A stretch of 64,000 nucleotides of DNA from Pseudomonas sp. Irchel s3h14 (GCF_900187425.1 NZ_FYDJ01000008.1:124001-188000), one strand, 5' to 3'; positions 35,088-43,894 are shown, numbered from the stretch's first letter. Translations and numbers: made by a program. Notes: generated from the letters alone by a model not told the origin.

Positions 35088-35228
35088 TGGAAGTCTCCCT
35101 TCGATTTCTTATTTTTATTGGCAGGCGCGGGTCGAGAGCAGATAGCCACTATTCGGCGCTGTCTCTGTATAGCTTAAATCGGCGGGAGGTTTTGTAACTT
35201 AAGGTTAACGGCGGGGGGATGCGGACTG

Positions 35229-35359
35229 GTAGCAGCTGCCGAAGGCTGCGTTCGGCTGCGCAGCAGTCGTAAATCCTGATTACGCAGTGAGCCTGACAAA
35301 CCACGGTGACTGAGTTGTCGACTGCTGCGCAGCCGGACGCAGGCTGCGCCAGCTGCTAC
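35229..35359. repeat. Inverted pair of extragenic palindromic repeats, family A
   Basis: Arms beginning GTAGCAGCTGCCGAAGGCTG and the reverse complement at the right enclose about 60 bases; each carries internal GC-rich palindromes (CTGCGCAGCAG type). It lies just after the ampE stop (35374 on the minus strand). Confidence 0.8.
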
Positions 35360-35373
35360 AGGGTTCAGTGTGC

Positions 35374-36210
35374 TTACGGAAGGACGGTCCACAACGCAAA
35401 ACCGGCGTACCAGAGCACCGCCGCGCGCAGCAGCAGTTCCCAGATCCGGTCGAGGCTGTTAATGCCGTCAGGCCCGACCACCGGCGCCGGGATTTCACCG
35501 GCCACCAGTCCGACCTTCTCGATCAATTGGGCGGCACTGATGTTCCAGTTCAGCAGTTCGTGCAGCATCACTCGGCTGACCGCGACAAAGTTGCCGACCA
35601 ACGCAAAACTTGCCGCCAGCAAACGCACCGGCACCCAGTCGAACGCGTGACGCAGTTGTGCGGCGCGCTCGACCACAGCCAGGTTCTGCCCGTGTTCTTC
35701 GGCCAGGGCCAGCAGTCGATAGCTCAGGGCTGCGACCGGCCCCAGCAGGAAGTACCAGAAAATCACCGCGAAAAAGCTCTGGTAAGCCTCCCACAGCAGA
35801 TGCCCTTCGACCCGTTCCAGCAGTTGTTCGCCGCTATCGGCGCAGATACCCAGGTCGCGGTTCGCCACATGAGCGGCCGCTTGCAGGTCTTCCCGGCGCC
35901 AGGCATCGCGAAACGGCCCGAGACCGGCCAGCAGATCACCGCGACCGAGACTGTAAATCACCACCAGCAGGTGCACCGGCAACGCCAGCAGACCGTAAGC
36001 CACCGGGTCCAGTACCAACAGCAGCAAACCCAGCAGTGCTACTGGCAGCAACACCAGTATGACCAAGATCAGCCACGGACTTTTCGCCAGACGCGGATTG
36101 ACCTCAAGCTTGTTCAGCTCGCGAACCCATCCACCATCGCGCTGAATCCGATGACGCAGGGCCGAGAACTTCTCGATCCAGACCGCCAACAGCAACACCA
36201 GAAAACTCAT
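35374..36210 (-). CDS. ampE: Inner-membrane regulatory protein AmpE
   Basis: The 278-residue membrane protein has about four hydrophobic segments (start, near 45-85, near 140-160, and C-terminus) and belongs to the AmpE/CobD-like family. It is encoded downstream of ampD, with 2 bases between the genes. Its role in beta-lactam signalling is loosely defined; it has been proposed as a membrane sensor acting with AmpD. Confidence 0.9.
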   Translation of the reverse strand: MSFLVLLLAVWIEKFSALRHRIQRDGGWVRELNKLEVNPRLAKSPWLILVILVLLPVALLGLLLLVLDPVAYGLLALPVHLLVVIYSLGRGDLLAGLGPFRDAWRREDLQAAAHVANRDLGICADSGEQLLERVEGHLLWEAYQSFFAVIFWYFLLGPVAALSYRLLALAEEHGQNLAVVERAAQLRHAFDWVPVRLLAASFALVGNFVAVSRVMLHELLNWNISAAQLIEKVGLVAGEIPAPVVGPDGINSLDRIWELLLRAAVLWYAGFALWTVLP

Positions 36211-36212
36211 TG

Positions 36213-36782
36213 TTACTCCTTATTTTCCAGAGCAGCTTTTGCCAGAGCCGCGCGATAGCGTGCCCAGTCAAACGCCGGTCCCGGATCAGTCTTGCGCCCG
36301 GGTGCGATGTCGCAATGCCCGCAGATGCGTTGTGCGGTGATACCCGTGAAGGCGCTTTGCAGCTGCCGGGTCAGGGTCGTTAACGCTTGATACTGAGCAT
36401 CGCTGAACGGCAGATCATCCGTGCCTTCAAGTTCGATGCCCACGGAAAAATCGTTACAGGTTTCCCGCCCTTCGAAACTCGAGACGCCGGCATGCCAGGC
36501 ACGCTCAAGACAAGAGACAAACTGAGTGACGGTGCCGTCACGTTCGATCAGAAAGTGCGCAGATACACGCAGGTCGGCAATCCCTTCAAAGTAGGGATGT
36601 TCCGTGACATCCAGACGATTCTGGAAAAATTCCTGCACCTTGCCGGTAGCGAATTGCGCAGGCGGCAGGCTGATGTTGTGGATCACCAGCAGGGAAATTT
36701 CGCCCTCGGGGCGCGCATTGAAGTTGGGTGAGGGGCAAATATCTACGCCCTGACACCAACCGCTCGCGGGGTCCAACTGCAT
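36213..36782 (-). CDS. ampD: 1,6-anhydro-N-acetylmuramyl-L-alanine amidase AmpD
   Basis: The 189-residue cytosolic amidase splits anhydro-muropeptides during peptidoglycan recycling. Zinc ligands are H35 (LVIHNISLP), H156 (ICGHCDIAPGR) and D166; E117 (GIELEG) and K164 match catalytic residues of Citrobacter AmpD. No signal peptide is present, in line with the cytosolic form. Loss of AmpD raises muropeptides that activate AmpR and ampC. AAGGA precedes the ATG; an operon with ampE is clear. Confidence 0.96.
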   Translation of the reverse strand: MQLDPASGWCQGVDICPSPNFNARPEGEISLLVIHNISLPPAQFATGKVQEFFQNRLDVTEHPYFEGIADLRVSAHFLIERDGTVTQFVSCLERAWHAGVSSFEGRETCNDFSVGIELEGTDDLPFSDAQYQALTTLTRQLQSAFTGITAQRICGHCDIAPGRKTDPGPAFDWARYRAALAKAALENKE

Positions 36783-36846
36783 ACAGGTTCCTTCAACGAC
36801 GACTGTGTTGGCGCCCAGTATGCCGTGATAGACCCTCGGGGCGCGA

Positions 36847-39057
36847 TCACTTGCCGCGATTGAGGCGCCGCAGGTTGCCGATCACCGATTCCAGCGCCCG
36901 GTCGAACAGCAAGGTGTCGTCCAGCGCGCGCACCGCGCCACGACGAAATTCCAGCGCCAGACCGGTGCGGCTGCGCTCCAGCACTTTCATCCCGGTGCGA
37001 TTGACGAAAATGTAATTGCCGGTGGCTTCAATGATCGCCGCCAGCTTGCAGCGAAGGGTGTTTTCCTCGTCTTCCTGAAACTCGACCCAGCACCCCAACC
37101 GCAGTTGATCGACCTGAAGCAGACCGGCATCGTCCTCCGGTAAACGCACTGACGCCGTTTCGACCGGCCCTTCGTCGGCGGTTCGCAGGACGATTCCCTG
37201 CAGCACTTCGACCATTACCGGTGTATCGACAGACTGCTCAGGCTTTTGCCCTGGACGTTCGAACAGCTGAACGTGCAAGGCTTCCAGCTCACTGAAAAAT
37301 TCGCTGGTGGCGAACGGATCAAAGGCCGAACTGCTCAGCCCGTCGCGCAACGACTTGAGCAATCCAGGCACCAGCGCCAACAAGCGCAGGCTCGCATCGG
37401 ATTCATCATGACGCTGCACACTCCAGATCAATTGCCCCATGGACTGCACATCGGCGTGCCACTCGGACGACTGATCGCCGTGCTTGAGACAGGTCAGCAG
37501 CAGCACCTGGCTCCACGCTTCCTGGACAAACATCACCACCCGCTGCGGCAATACTTTGCCCAACAAGGCCTGATTCAGCACCTGCTCGACGCGCTGGCGG
37601 GCCAGTTCAGTCCTGGCGCGGCCTTCTTCGGCGTCACGGGTACGTTGCTCCAGCAGCTCACTGCGACGGCGTTCGTCGCTGGTGAAGGCGAGAAAATCCG
37701 CGAGCAATTCGGAAAAGACCGCCGGATCATCGACAAAATCGTTCAGCAACCGTTGCACCACTTGCTCAATGCGCAGATACAGGCTGTCACGCTCATGGTC
37801 ATCGCACTCGCCCCAGCCCATGGCAGCGGTGGCGATTTCATTGAGCAGGCGCCGGGCAGGGTGACTGCTGCGGCTGAAGAAGCTCTTGTCGAGCACCGCC
37901 ACTTTCAGCATCGGGATCTGCAAACGGCCGATCAATGCCTTTAGCGAATCCGGCAGGTTGCGGTCATCGAGGATACATTCGAAGAGCATGGCGATCAGGT
38001 TGATCACGTCTTCGTCAGCCACCCCGACCACGCGTGACTTGCCACTTTTGACGCTGACCCGGGTCAGCAGTTGTTCGAGCTGGTTTCGCAGATCGAAGTC
38101 GTCCTGGGCTGCCGGCGCCGGTACGTATTGCTGCAAGTGCGAGAGCAGGCGCATTAGGTCACGGGTGGAAATCGGCTGTGTCTGGGCACTGGCTTCAAGG
38201 GTTGGCGCGACACTGCCACGCACGTGAAACAGCAACTCCTGCAACGCCGCGAAGACTTCCTGCACGCTGTCGTCGATCTGAGGATTGCCAGTTCGCACGC
38301 CTGTCTCGGCGAGGTCAGCACGAACACTCGCAGCCGCCCGATCGGTGGCACGCCGCGCCGGGGCGGGCTTGAGGTCCGGCAGCACGCCGGTGGCGATCAG
38401 CAGTTGATTGGCTTCGGTGTAAAGCTGATCAGCATTGCTGAGCACATAGCGTTCGAACAACTTGAGGATAATCAGCTTGACCTTGATTTCCATGCCCAGG
38501 TTGCGCCCGGCCTGCAAGAAATACTCGCAGAGCAGCGTTGGCCCCAAGGGGTTGTGCTGTTCGACCAGCGTCTTGCCCAGCAGTGTGCTGAGCCGAGCGG
38601 TGAGCTGGTCCAGGGCAAAACCGTCGCGGTTCAGCACTTTGCCGACCATGGCCTCCACCGCCACGTTGCGTTCCATGTCGTCATTGGGCATCGACGCCGA
38701 GGCATCGAAAGCCAATGCCCGGGGCAAGGCAGCTTGGGAAATGTCGTACTGCGCAAGGCTGACAAAGGCCTCGAAGAATTGTTCGAGAAAGCCGCGTTCG
38801 ATGTTTTTGCGCTTGAGGCGCAAGTCGCGCATGGCTTCGAAGAAGAGATTCTGTTCGACGTCATTGCGGGCCCGGTCGGCCATTTCGAACAGCGTGTCAT
38901 CGGCGTTATCGAACAGTTCCTGCAAACCATGCCTGAGCTGTTGAGCGGCCTTGTCGCGAACCTGAAGCAGAATCACAGGCAGGCGGGCGAGCGGCGAGTG
39001 AGTCGCCTGGTCGGTAGCAACCTTGTGCAAAGGCACTACATTCCCGTCGTTGTGCAT
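36847..39057 (-). CDS. DUF1631 family protein
   Basis: The 736-residue soluble protein, mostly helical and rich in Leu, Glu and Gln, matches the DUF1631 family in length and layout. The N-terminal part begins with PVILLQVRDKAAQQL, and the C-terminal 90 residues form a beta-rich module (LGCWVEFQEDEENTLRCKLA, GNYIFVNRTGMKVLERS) that resembles a PilZ-like or small barrel domain. The homologue lies between ampD and nadC in P. aeruginosa. The biochemical role is unknown. AGGAGG lies just before the ATG. Confidence 0.8.
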   Translation of the reverse strand: MHNDGNVVPLHKVATDQATHSPLARLPVILLQVRDKAAQQLRHGLQELFDNADDTLFEMADRARNDVEQNLFFEAMRDLRLKRKNIERGFLEQFFEAFVSLAQYDISQAALPRALAFDASASMPNDDMERNVAVEAMVGKVLNRDGFALDQLTARLSTLLGKTLVEQHNPLGPTLLCEYFLQAGRNLGMEIKVKLIILKLFERYVLSNADQLYTEANQLLIATGVLPDLKPAPARRATDRAAASVRADLAETGVRTGNPQIDDSVQEVFAALQELLFHVRGSVAPTLEASAQTQPISTRDLMRLLSHLQQYVPAPAAQDDFDLRNQLEQLLTRVSVKSGKSRVVGVADEDVINLIAMLFECILDDRNLPDSLKALIGRLQIPMLKVAVLDKSFFSRSSHPARRLLNEIATAAMGWGECDDHERDSLYLRIEQVVQRLLNDFVDDPAVFSELLADFLAFTSDERRRSELLEQRTRDAEEGRARTELARQRVEQVLNQALLGKVLPQRVVMFVQEAWSQVLLLTCLKHGDQSSEWHADVQSMGQLIWSVQRHDESDASLRLLALVPGLLKSLRDGLSSSAFDPFATSEFFSELEALHVQLFERPGQKPEQSVDTPVMVEVLQGIVLRTADEGPVETASVRLPEDDAGLLQVDQLRLGCWVEFQEDEENTLRCKLAAIIEATGNYIFVNRTGMKVLERSRTGLALEFRRGAVRALDDTLLFDRALESVIGNLRRLNRGK

Positions 39058-39282
39058 TCAGGCCTCCTGAAAAGGTGAGTCTTCGAAGTCGTCAATCCAA
39101 ATCCACGTCAAAGCCATGACGTCAAAAGCAAGGCGGATTATCTTGCAAAAGATGTCCCCTGTACCAGCAGACTCTGCGGTTCCCATTGAAATAGACGCTT
39201 ATGGCAGACGCCAACTTAGAGCCGATTGCTCAGGCGAAACGACCAAATGTAGGTTTCAGAGCGATGGGAACGCGTCGATGCC

Positions 39283-39312
39283 TTGGGTTGCCCAGCGCCC
39301 TGGCCCTATAAT
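39283..39312 (+). promoter_or_regulatory. Probable nadC promoter
   Basis: TTGGGT (39283-39288) and a perfect TATAAT (39307-39312) are 18 bases apart, 28 bases before the nadC ATG. The perfect -10 box suggests steady housekeeping expression. Confidence 0.6.
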
Positions 39313-39339
39313 TGGGCCACTTTGTTTGTGGAGTCCGTT

Positions 39340-40188
39340 ATGCCGAATCTACGTCTCGCCGATTTGACCGCCGAAATCGAAGCCAACGTGCGCCGTGCGT
39401 TGCTCGAAGACATCGGCAGCGGCGACATCACCGCACAGCTGATCCCGGCCGAACGCCTGGCCAAAGCCACGATCATCACCCGCGACGCTGCCGTCATCTG
39501 CGGCACAGCCTGGGTTGACGCAGTGTTTCGGCAGCTGGATCCACGTGTTGCGGTGCACTGGGAGGTGCGCGATGGCGAGCAGGTGAAACCCAATCAGGTG
39601 CTGTTCCACCTCGAAGGCCCGGCGCGCTCGCTACTGACGGGCGAACGCAGTGCACTGAACTTCCTGCAGTTGCTTTCTGGCGTGGCCACGCGCGCGCAGT
39701 ACCTGGCGGCTTACGTTGCCGAGACTCAGGTGAAGTTGCTCGACACCCGTAAAACCTTGCCGGGACTGCGTCTGGCGCAGAAGTACGCCGTGACCTGCGG
39801 CGGTTGCCACAACCACCGCATCGGCCTGTACGACGCCTTCCTGATCAAGGAAAACCATATTGCCGCCTGCGGTGGCATCCCGGAGGCGATCAAAGCCGCA
39901 CACAAGATTGCCCCGGGCAAACCGGTGGAGATCGAAGTGGAAAGCCTGGACGAGCTGAAGGAAGCTCTGGCGGCCGGTGCCGACATCATCATGCTCGATG
40001 AGTTGAGTCTGGATGACATGCGCGAAGCCGTGCGCCTGAACGGCGGCAAGGCGAAACTGGAGGCCAGCGGCGGCATCAACGAAAGCACGCTGCTACCGAT
40101 CGCCGAAACCGGGGTGGATTACATCTCGATTGGTGCGATGACCAAGGATGTGAAGGCTGTCGATCTGTCGATGCGTCTAAGCCTTTGA
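39340..40188 (+). CDS. nadC: Nicotinate-nucleotide pyrophosphorylase (carboxylating)
   Basis: The 282-residue enzyme makes nicotinate mononucleotide from quinolinate and PRPP in NAD synthesis. Family features are the N-terminal EDIGSGDITAQLIP, the catalytic LLDTRKTLPGLR near 140-152, GGCHNHRIGLYDAFLIKENH near 160-180, and the phosphate-binding ASGGINEST near 245. The ATG at 39340 follows GTGGAG; the frame opens 57 bases earlier but lacks a site there. The length equals the P. aeruginosa enzyme. Confidence 0.95.
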   Translation: MPNLRLADLTAEIEANVRRALLEDIGSGDITAQLIPAERLAKATIITRDAAVICGTAWVDAVFRQLDPRVAVHWEVRDGEQVKPNQVLFHLEGPARSLLTGERSALNFLQLLSGVATRAQYLAAYVAETQVKLLDTRKTLPGLRLAQKYAVTCGGCHNHRIGLYDAFLIKENHIAACGGIPEAIKAAHKIAPGKPVEIEVESLDELKEALAAGADIIMLDELSLDDMREAVRLNGGKAKLEASGGINESTLLPIAETGVDYISIGAMTKDVKAVDLSMRLSL

Positions 40189-40204
40189 TATCGCCGCATG
40201 AATG

Positions 40205-40237
40205 AAAAACGCCAGCCTCGTGAGGCTGGCGTTTTTG
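40205..40237. terminator. Bidirectional terminator between nadC and the small convergent gene
   Basis: ACGCCAGCCTC pairs with GAGGCTGGCGT, with A5 before and T5 after. It closes nadC on the plus strand and the 40238-40543 gene on the minus strand, beginning at its stop codon. Confidence 0.9.
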
Positions 40238-40543
40238 TCAGACCACCAGATTATTCATCTCGCAGTACTCTTCCCACTCGACGCCCAACACCTCGGCAGC
40301 CTCCTTGTGCAGAACAAGGCGCGCAGCCTCGAACTCTTCAGGGGTTGAGGTGTACTTGAGCGTCAGCTCCCACGGCTGCAAGCCCTGAGACTCTGCCTCG
40401 TCCTCGAATGCCCACTGGATCTGGTCTTTCTGATCGTCGGCGGGCAAGTCCTTGATCTCTTCGGCAAGCTGGGGCGATTCCAGCAAGTACTTCTTCAGCG
40501 CTTCTGCGTGTCTGGCTTCTTGGGTCAACTCTTTAACAGTCAT
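40238..40543 (-). CDS. Conserved small protein, probably DUF6388 family
   Basis: The 101-residue acidic, soluble protein has no signal peptide or Cys-rich motif. Its visible features are a helical N-terminus (TQEARHAEALKKYLLES) and a C-terminal helix with many Glu residues (EVLGVEWEEYCEMN). Similar short proteins are common in pseudomonads and I believe they carry a DUF6388 label, but no function is known. The ATG at 40543 is preceded by GAGAGAA. The long leader includes a terminator-like hairpin (40602-40630). Confidence 0.65.
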   Translation of the reverse strand: MTVKELTQEARHAEALKKYLLESPQLAEEIKDLPADDQKDQIQWAFEDEAESQGLQPWELTLKYTSTPEEFEAARLVLHKEAAEVLGVEWEEYCEMNNLVV

Positions 40544-40860
40544 GTCGTTCTCTCTGATCTGGGGAATGGAAGATGGATCTGGATCATCAAGGATCTCTCT
40601 GACGCAAAAAAACCGCTTGAAGCCCGGTTTGTCTGGCCTTCAGAACCATTCGGGGATCATTTGAAAACTGCAATGTGGAGCTCATGCAAGGTCCGAATAT
40701 AGGACCTTTGGCTGACGATTTATACGGATCTTTACATCAAATCTACAAAAAACCGGATGCCATCACCGGCCGTGCCATTTTTGCGGCCCCTCAGGAACAT
40801 GTTTCGAAAACTGAAGTCATAGCGATGTGCCATATAGGCACTTCACAAGGAACTCAGGTG
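40544..40860. other. Structured intergenic region before the coiled-coil protein gene
   Basis: This 317-bp gap lies between divergent genes. It contains a terminator-like hairpin in the minus direction (40602-40630), a 6-bp stem AGGTCC/GGACCT (40689-40707), and a 5-bp stem GTGCC/GGCAC near 40826-40840. It is poorer in G+C than its surroundings. No convincing gene was found; the frame crossing it on the plus strand is just the upstream extension of the 40861 gene. Confidence 0.5.
40602..40630 (-). terminator. Terminator-like hairpin upstream of the 40543 gene
   Basis: On the minus strand AAACCG and CGGTTT pair around a 9-base loop and U7 follows. It sits about 60 bases before the start of the small gene, so it may be an attenuator or end a short antisense RNA. 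Confidence 0.4.
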
Positions 40861-41412
40861 ATGCGCAATTTCCCAAAGCTTTCGTCTACCCTGTTTGCAA
40901 CCGGCATGGCCGCCCTGCTGCTCGGCAACCTGGTACTGCCCAATACCGCTCAAGCCAGTTTGGAATACAGTTCCGACAGCTCCAATTCCGGCGATAAATT
41001 CCTCACCCTCCACAACTCGTACGGTAAAGAGGTGATGGCCAGGAGCAGCATCAGTGTCGAAGACGTAGAGAAATTAACGAACACCGTTAAAACCAACACG
41101 ACTGAAATCGACACCCTGAAGAAAACCATCAGCGAACAAGCGCGCCTCATCGAAGAACTCAAACGCAACAACGGTACAAGCTCCAGCTCGAGCTCCAGTG
41201 AAATATCCAACCTCAAGCGCACCGTCAGCGATCAGGACAACGATCTGAAAAAGCTCGCCAGTCAGGTAGAAGACCTCAAGCGCAGCGCTGGATCGAGTTC
41301 CAACTCAAGCTCCAGCGACCTGTCCAACCTGAAGCGAGAAGTCAGCGATCAAGACAATCAACTGGATCAGCTCAAACGCGCGGTCGAAGACCTGAGCCGG
41401 AAGGTGAAATAA
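40861..41412 (+). CDS. Exported Ser-rich coiled-coil protein, unknown function
   Basis: The 183-residue protein has a signal peptide (about 1-33, RNFPK start, Leu-rich core, ending TAQA). The rest is a polar, helical coiled coil with heptads (VEKLTNTVKTNTTEIDTLKK). It contains an internal duplication: a poly-Ser linker, then SNLKRTVSDQDNDLKKL, then a second Ser-rich linker and SNLKREVSDQDNQLDQL. No Cys and no enzymatic motif is present. It could be a periplasmic or surface spacer, like Lpp-type coiled coils, but lacks a lipobox. AGGTG lies directly before the ATG; an earlier in-frame start (40675) is rejected for lacking a signal. Confidence 0.65.
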   Translation: MRNFPKLSSTLFATGMAALLLGNLVLPNTAQASLEYSSDSSNSGDKFLTLHNSYGKEVMARSSISVEDVEKLTNTVKTNTTEIDTLKKTISEQARLIEELKRNNGTSSSSSSSEISNLKRTVSDQDNDLKKLASQVEDLKRSAGSSSNSSSSDLSNLKREVSDQDNQLDQLKRAVEDLSRKVK

Positions 41413-41420
41413 CAAGTCTT

Positions 41421-41493
41421 TGCCCGAGACAGGAGTCGAACCTGCGACCTTCGCGTTACGAGTGCGCTGCTCTACCAACTGAGCTACACGGGC
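41421..41493 (-). tRNA. tRNA-Thr (CGT anticodon)
   Basis: The minus strand folds to a full cloverleaf of 73 bases: acceptor GCCCGTG/CTCGGGC, D arm GCTC-GAGC with AGTTGGTA loop, anticodon loop CTCGTAA, variable AGGTC and T loop TTCGACT. It closely resembles E. coli thrW. No CCA is encoded (AAG follows A73). Mismatches are seen at 6-67 (U-U), 27-43 (G-A, also in thrW) and 31-39 (A-C). Confidence 0.85.
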
Positions 41494-41559
41494 GGTGAGC
41501 TAAACCTAGCACAGCTTTGGCGAGTCGCAACCGCAAGCCCGTCTCGGTTTATGGCAGGC

Positions 41560-41597
41560 AAAAAAATGCCCCGCAGCTTTCACTGCGGGGCATTTTT
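41560..41597. terminator. Intrinsic terminator of pnp
   Basis: A strong stem ATGCCCCGCAG/CTGCGGGGCAT with a 6-base loop is flanked by A7 and T5, so it can act on both strands. It lies about 33 bases past the pnp stop on the minus strand. Confidence 0.9.
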
Positions 41598-41629
41598 ATA
41601 ACGTTGAAGCAGTCAGGCGTAGGGAGTGA

Positions 41630-43735
41630 TTAAACGCCCGAAGCCTTGGCTGCTGCTACGTCTTTGATGGACAGCTTGATACGGCCGCGGTTGTCCACGT
41701 CCAGTACCAGTACTTCCACTTCCTGGCCTTCTTTGAGGATGTCGGTCACTTTCTCTACACGAGCGTCGCTCAGCATCGAGATGTGAACCAGACCGTCCTT
41801 GCCAGGCAGGATGTTGACGAATGCGCCGAAGTCGACGATGCGCTCAACCTTACCGACGTAGATCTTGCCGATTTCAGCTTCAGCGGTGATGCCCAGAACG
41901 CGCTGACGTGCCGCTTCAGCCGCTTCCTTGGTTTCGCCGAAGATCTTGATCGAGCCGTCGTCTTCGATGTCGATCGAAGCCTTGGTCTCTTCACAGATCG
42001 CACGAATGGTCGCGCCGCCTTTACCGATGACATCACGGATTTTGTCGGTGTCGATTTTCATCGCGATCATGGTCGGAGCGTTTTCCGACAGCTCGGTACG
42101 GGACTGAGCAATGATCTGGTTCATCTGACCGAGGATGTTCTGGCGCGCTTCCAGGGCTTGGCCCAGAGCGATTTCCATGATTTCTTCGGTGATGCCTTTG
42201 ATCTTGATGTCCATCTGCAGCGCGGTCACACCTTTGGCGGTACCGGCTACTTTGAAGTCCATGTCGCCCAAGTGGTCTTCGTCACCCAGGATGTCGGTCA
42301 GGACGGCGAATTTCTCGCCTTCTTTAACCAGACCCATGGCGATACCGGCAACCGGTGCCTTCATCGGAACGCCGGCGTCCATCAGCGCCAGGGAAGCGCC
42401 GCAGACCGAAGCCATGGAGCTCGAACCGTTGGACTCGGTGATTTCCGACACAACACGAATGGTGTACGGGAACACGTCGGCAGCAGGCAGCATGGCCTGA
42501 ATCGAACGACGGGCCAGACGGCCGTGACCGATTTCGCGACGACCAGCGCCACCCATGCGACCACACTCACCTACCGAGAACGGAGGGAAGTTGTAGTGCA
42601 GCATGAACGGGTCTTTTTTCTCGCCTTCCAGGGTGTCCAGCAGTTGTGCGTCACGGGCGGTGCCCAGAGTTGCAACAACCAGAGCCTGGGTTTCGCCACG
42701 GGTGAACAGTGCCGAACCGTGGGTCTTAGGCAGAACACCGACTTCGATGTTCAACGGACGTACAGTCTTGGTGTCGCGACCGTCGATACGTGGCTTGCCG
42801 TTTACGATGTTTTCGCGAACGGTGCGGTATTCGATTTCGCCGAAAGCTGCTTTGACTTCGCTGGAAGAAGGCTGGCCTTCTTCACCGGACAGTTTGGCAA
42901 CAACCTGGTCCTTCAGCTCACCCAGGCGAGCGTAACGGTCGGCCTTGATGGTGATGGTGTAAGCCTGGGAGATCGCGTCGCCGAACTCGGCACGGATAGC
43001 GCCCAGCAGAGCGGTAGCTTCTGGTTGTGGAGCCCAGGCCCAGGTTGGCTTGGCAGCTTCGGCAGCCAGTTCTTTAACGGCGTTGATCACAACCTGGAAT
43101 TCGTCTTGAGCAAACAGTACCGCGCCCAGCATCTGGTCTTCGGTCAGCTCTTTGGCTTCCGATTCAACCATCAGAACGGCATCCGAAGTACCGGCAACGA
43201 CCATGTCCAGGCTCGAAGCTTTCAGTTGTTCGTAAGTCGGGTTCAGCAGGTAACCGGTGCTTTCGTGGAACGCAACGCGGGCAGCGCCGATCGGGCCATC
43301 GAAAGGAATGCCGGAGATGGCCAGCGCAGCCGAGGTACCGATCATCGCAGCGATGTCCGGATCGGTCTTCTTGCTGGTGGAAACGACGGTGCAGACAACC
43401 TGCACTTCGTTCATGAAGCCTTCTGGGAACAGCGGACGGATCGGACGGTCGATCAGTCGGGAAGTCAGGGTTTCTTTCTCGGAAGGACGGCCTTCACGCT
43501 TGAAGAAACCGCCAGGGATCTTACCGGCAGCGTAAGTTTTTTCCTGGTAGTGAACAGACAGAGGGAAGAAGCCCTTGCCTGGATCGGCTTGCTTGGCGCC
43601 GACCACAGTCACCAATACGCTGACGTCGTCGTCAACGGTGACCAATACTGCGCCGGAGGCCTGACGGGCGATACGGCCAGTCTCGAGGGTAACGGTCGAC
43701 TGACCGAACTGGAATTTTTTGATTACCGGGTTCAC
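41630..43735 (-). CDS. pnp: Polynucleotide phosphorylase
   Basis: The 701-residue enzyme degrades RNA 3' to 5' by phosphorolysis and joins RNase E in the degradosome. Two RNase PH domains (about 1-210 and 310-550, the second with GGAGRREIGHGRLARR and SNGSSSMAS) are followed by a KH domain (DKIRDVIGKGGATIRAI, about 560-580) and an S1 domain (VGKVERIVDFGAFVNILPG, about 625-645). The start is GTG at 43735 with AGGA upstream. Its leader (43736-43932) carries a 7-bp hairpin, in line with the known RNase III and self-cleavage control of pnp in E. coli. Confidence 0.97.
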   Translation of the reverse strand: MNPVIKKFQFGQSTVTLETGRIARQASGAVLVTVDDDVSVLVTVVGAKQADPGKGFFPLSVHYQEKTYAAGKIPGGFFKREGRPSEKETLTSRLIDRPIRPLFPEGFMNEVQVVCTVVSTSKKTDPDIAAMIGTSAALAISGIPFDGPIGAARVAFHESTGYLLNPTYEQLKASSLDMVVAGTSDAVLMVESEAKELTEDQMLGAVLFAQDEFQVVINAVKELAAEAAKPTWAWAPQPEATALLGAIRAEFGDAISQAYTITIKADRYARLGELKDQVVAKLSGEEGQPSSSEVKAAFGEIEYRTVRENIVNGKPRIDGRDTKTVRPLNIEVGVLPKTHGSALFTRGETQALVVATLGTARDAQLLDTLEGEKKDPFMLHYNFPPFSVGECGRMGGAGRREIGHGRLARRSIQAMLPAADVFPYTIRVVSEITESNGSSSMASVCGASLALMDAGVPMKAPVAGIAMGLVKEGEKFAVLTDILGDEDHLGDMDFKVAGTAKGVTALQMDIKIKGITEEIMEIALGQALEARQNILGQMNQIIAQSRTELSENAPTMIAMKIDTDKIRDVIGKGGATIRAICEETKASIDIEDDGSIKIFGETKEAAEAARQRVLGITAEAEIGKIYVGKVERIVDFGAFVNILPGKDGLVHISMLSDARVEKVTDILKEGQEVEVLVLDVDNRGRIKLSIKDVAAAKASGV

Positions 43736-43877
43736 GGTGTCCTACCTTCTTTTGTGGCTCTTGGGGAACTTGTCTTCTTGCGAAATTCTTGGGCAACGCC
43801 GGGAATCGGCCCGACTGTCATTGTCCAGGTAAAGCAGGTATCCAGATAAAACTTGAGGCTGGGAGCCTGCCATGCGC

Positions 43878-43894
43878 CAGCGGGAAACCCACTG
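43878..43894 (-). promoter_or_regulatory. Hairpin in the pnp leader
   Basis: CAGTGGG and CCCGCTG form seven consecutive pairs (one G-T) with a 3-base loop, in the 197-base gap between rpsO and pnp. The position suits the RNase III processing stem known from E. coli rpsO-pnp, but the stem is shorter. Confidence 0.35.

Noticed and set aside
11051..35359. Scattered short palindromes as a CRISPR array
   Set aside because: The repeats are inverted pairs spaced kilobases apart between genes, without regular spacers or cas genes.
36728..37015. Plus-strand frame over the ampD-DUF1631 gap
   Set aside because: It overlaps both genes, has no ribosome site and an Arg/Ser/Pro-rich composition typical of a shadow frame.
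23594..41412. Genomic island or prophage
   Set aside because: No integrase, transposase, phage gene or tRNA-linked attachment repeat was seen; the genes are typical Pseudomonas housekeeping or metabolic loci.
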